In this document: piece after piece, positions 24,390 to 26,074 of the stretch
How positions within the stretch are numbered: position 1 is the stretch's first letter
Layout of the letters: every line of letters begins with the position of its first letter
Assembly (NCBI GenBank): GCA_964454975.1
Contig: CAYVVD010000031.1
Span: 1-26,074, forward strand
DNA: 26,074 nucleotides
Reading direction: 5' to 3'
From: CAYVVD01 sp964454975
GTDB lineage: Bacteria > Bacteroidota > Ignavibacteria > Kapaibacteriales > UBA2268
Notes under the pieces: generated by a model
What the model saw: only the letters and a program-made list of their open reading frames with translations
Database searches by the model: none
What the model was told of the DNA's origin: nothing
Program-made: the position numbers and the translations under genes

Positions 24390-26074
24390 ATGAACTCTTT
24401 AATTAATTATTTCATAAAATATCCCATCTGGGCGAATGTAATCAAGATACTTGTTTTCTTCTTTGGTATTGTTGCACTGTCGAACATGAAGTCGTCTTTC
24501 TTCCCGGAACTTGAGCAGTTGCAGATTTCAATCGGCATTACCTACCCTGGAGCCTCACCCGAGGAAATTGAGCGTGGTGTTATACAAAAAATTGAAGACA
24601 ACCTGAAAGGCATACAGGGAGTAGAGCGCTATACATCTACATCACGGGAAAATTTTGGCAGCATCCAGGTTGAAGTTATGCGCGATTTCGACCCGGACGA
24701 AGTATTACTTGATGTAAAAAACGCAGTTGACAGAATCAACTCATTTCCCGTTGGAATGGAACCGCCGGTTGTCGCAAAGGCACCAACTATCCAGTTTGCA
24801 ATAAGTTTCTCCATTTCCGGCGATGTTGACCTGAAAACTCTCAAAGAAATTGGGCGGGAAGTTGAAAACGACCTTCGGGAAATTGACGGAATATCACAAG
24901 TTTCTATTAGCGGTTACCCTGAAGAAGAAATTGTAATTAGCGTTAATGAATCAACACTTCGCGAATACGGCCTTACATTCGACCAGGTATCAAATGCAGT
25001 ACGCCTTGCTAACAGGGACATTACAGCAGGTACCGTCAAAACCCGCGATGAAGAGTTTATGATCCGCCTCGAAGGTAAAGAATATTATGCCGAAGAATTG
25101 CAGGACATTGTTGTAAAAGCTTTCCCAGACGGCAGGCTTGTGCGCCTCTACGAAGTGGCAACAGTGGAAAACACATGGTCTGAAGCTCCACAGAGAACCT
25201 GGATTAATGCCGACCGTGGCATTGTGGTTACCGTTAACCAGATTATGGGTGAAAGCATTCTCTACATCACGGACACAGTGAGGGGGTATGTAGAAAAATT
25301 TGACGAAAAGCACACAGTAGTTCAGGCATCAATAATCAACGACTTCTCCAGGAGCCTGCGCCAACGTCTGCAAACTCTGATTGATAACGGCTCAATAGGT
25401 TTTGTCCTTGTACTGATTTCACTGGCATTATTCTTAAACCTGCGGCTTGCATTTTGGGTAGCGCTAAGTATTCCGTTTTCATTTATGGGAATGTTTGCAG
25501 CAGCGTATTTATATGGCATAACTATAAACGTGCTGTCGCTGTTCGGATGTATCCTCGTGATCGGTATCCTTGTTGATGACGGTATCGTTGTTGCCGAGCA
25601 GATATACCAGAATTATGAGAAGGGCATGAAGCCCTTCACCGCTGCATACAAAGGAACCATCCAGGTATTAAAATCAATTACATTTGCTATCATTACTTCG
25701 GTCGTAATGTTCATTCCGTTCTTTTTCTTTGACGGAAGAAACGGCAGGAGCATGGCTGAACTCGGATTTGTAGTTGTGTTTTCTTTGCTGTTCTCACTAT
25801 TAGAAGCAGCATTTATACTGCCGGCCCATCTTGCACATTCCAAAGCGATCAGGGGTGAGAAAAAACAAAGTAAATTAAGGCTTTGGCTCGATAAGGTTCT
25901 TTTAATTCCGCGTGATGTGATGTATGCCCGCTCTCTTAAATTCTTAATGAAACACGGAATAGTTTCAATCGCAATTTCCATCGCATTCCTGCTTATTACT
26001 ATAGGAGCTATTCGTGGCGGCCTGATAGGGTTTACTTCATTTCCTAATATTGAAGCAGATGCAATTGATATAGT
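24390..26074 (+). CDS. RND-family efflux transporter permease, 3' end cut by window
   Basis: Open from the ATG at 24390 to the window end, 561 residues of an expected 1030 or so. The first membrane helix (about 9-28) is followed by the periplasmic porter domain with YPGASPEEIERGV and ISQVSISGYPEEEI, a second helix set from about 330 and the proton-relay pair Asp396/Asp397 in GILVDDGIVVAE. The cytoplasmic part after about 475 continues. It uses proton flow to push small molecules outwards with the adaptor encoded just upstream. Substrate is not evident. The FFPELEQLQISI start favours the HAE1/AcrB-like type over heavy-metal CusA. AGAGGA lies upstream of the ATG. Confidence 0.94.
   Translation, partial: MNSLINYFIKYPIWANVIKILVFFFGIVALSNMKSSFFPELEQLQISIGITYPGASPEEIERGVIQKIEDNLKGIQGVERYTSTSRENFGSIQVEVMRDFDPDEVLLDVKNAVDRINSFPVGMEPPVVAKAPTIQFAISFSISGDVDLKTLKEIGREVENDLREIDGISQVSISGYPEEEIVISVNESTLREYGLTFDQVSNAVRLANRDITAGTVKTRDEEFMIRLEGKEYYAEELQDIVVKAFPDGRLVRLYEVATVENTWSEAPQRTWINADRGIVVTVNQIMGESILYITDTVRGYVEKFDEKHTVVQASIINDFSRSLRQRLQTLIDNGSIGFVLVLISLALFLNLRLAFWVALSIPFSFMGMFAAAYLYGITINVLSLFGCILVIGILVDDGIVVAEQIYQNYEKGMKPFTAAYKGTIQVLKSITFAIITSVVMFIPFFFFDGRNGRSMAELGFVVVFSLLFSLLEAAFILPAHLAHSKAIRGEKKQSKLRLWLDKVLLIPRDVMYARSLKFLMKHGIVSIAISIAFLLITIGAIRGGLIGFTSFPNIEADAIDI

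Overview
The window looks like a chromosomal segment of a free-living, AT-rich, Gram-negative bacterium of the FCB group (Bacteroidota / Ignavibacteriota / Kapabacteria-like). Evidence: small outer-membrane beta-barrels and lipoproteins with SxxC lipoboxes, a TPR-class III cyclase fusion, the long form of urocanase, DUF971, and mostly weak Shine-Dalgarno sites. The exact phylum is an inference. No rRNA, tRNA or CRISPR was found.

Layout. 1-3150: a truncated secreted esterase, then about 2 kb bounded by a perfect 43-bp direct repeat. That segment holds a small IS/MITE-like element, a barrel protein and a lipoprotein preceded by a 12-G tract that could switch its start on and off. 3154-5569: a NifU-like Fe-S scaffold converges on a tight reverse operon (SPOR protein, alpha/beta hydrolase, lipoprotein). 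5740-9358: a divergent MurG, then the most interesting locus. It encodes a secreted Cys-rich peptide with EGxCG repeats (6937-7386), a DUF692/MNIO enzyme and a DUF2063 partner, followed by a gene remnant and a terminator. This is the HvfABC/bufferin arrangement of copper-related RiPPs. 9380-14341: an RlpA lipoprotein, a Popeye-like membrane protein with a cyclic-nucleotide fold, an MBL-fold hydrolase, a TPR-adenylate/guanylate cyclase and adenylate kinase. 14342-16594: repeat-bearing intergenic DNA, then an M28 peptidase with pyrE directly behind it. 16717-17684: an ECF sigma factor translationally coupled to a small two-TM protein. 18035-20455: urocanase and DUF971. 20874-22256: RsmB. 22345-end: a barrel protein, an RND adaptor and an RND pump that runs off the window.

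Working together: the precursor, MNIO and DUF2063 proteins form one biosynthetic unit, with the peptide probably made in excess because a terminator separates it from the enzymes. The cyclase and the Popeye-like protein could be producer and receptor of a cyclic nucleotide, but the receptor pocket lacks the usual Arg. The adaptor and pump form an export system. The rest is housekeeping (murG, adk, pyrE, rsmB, nifU, hutU).
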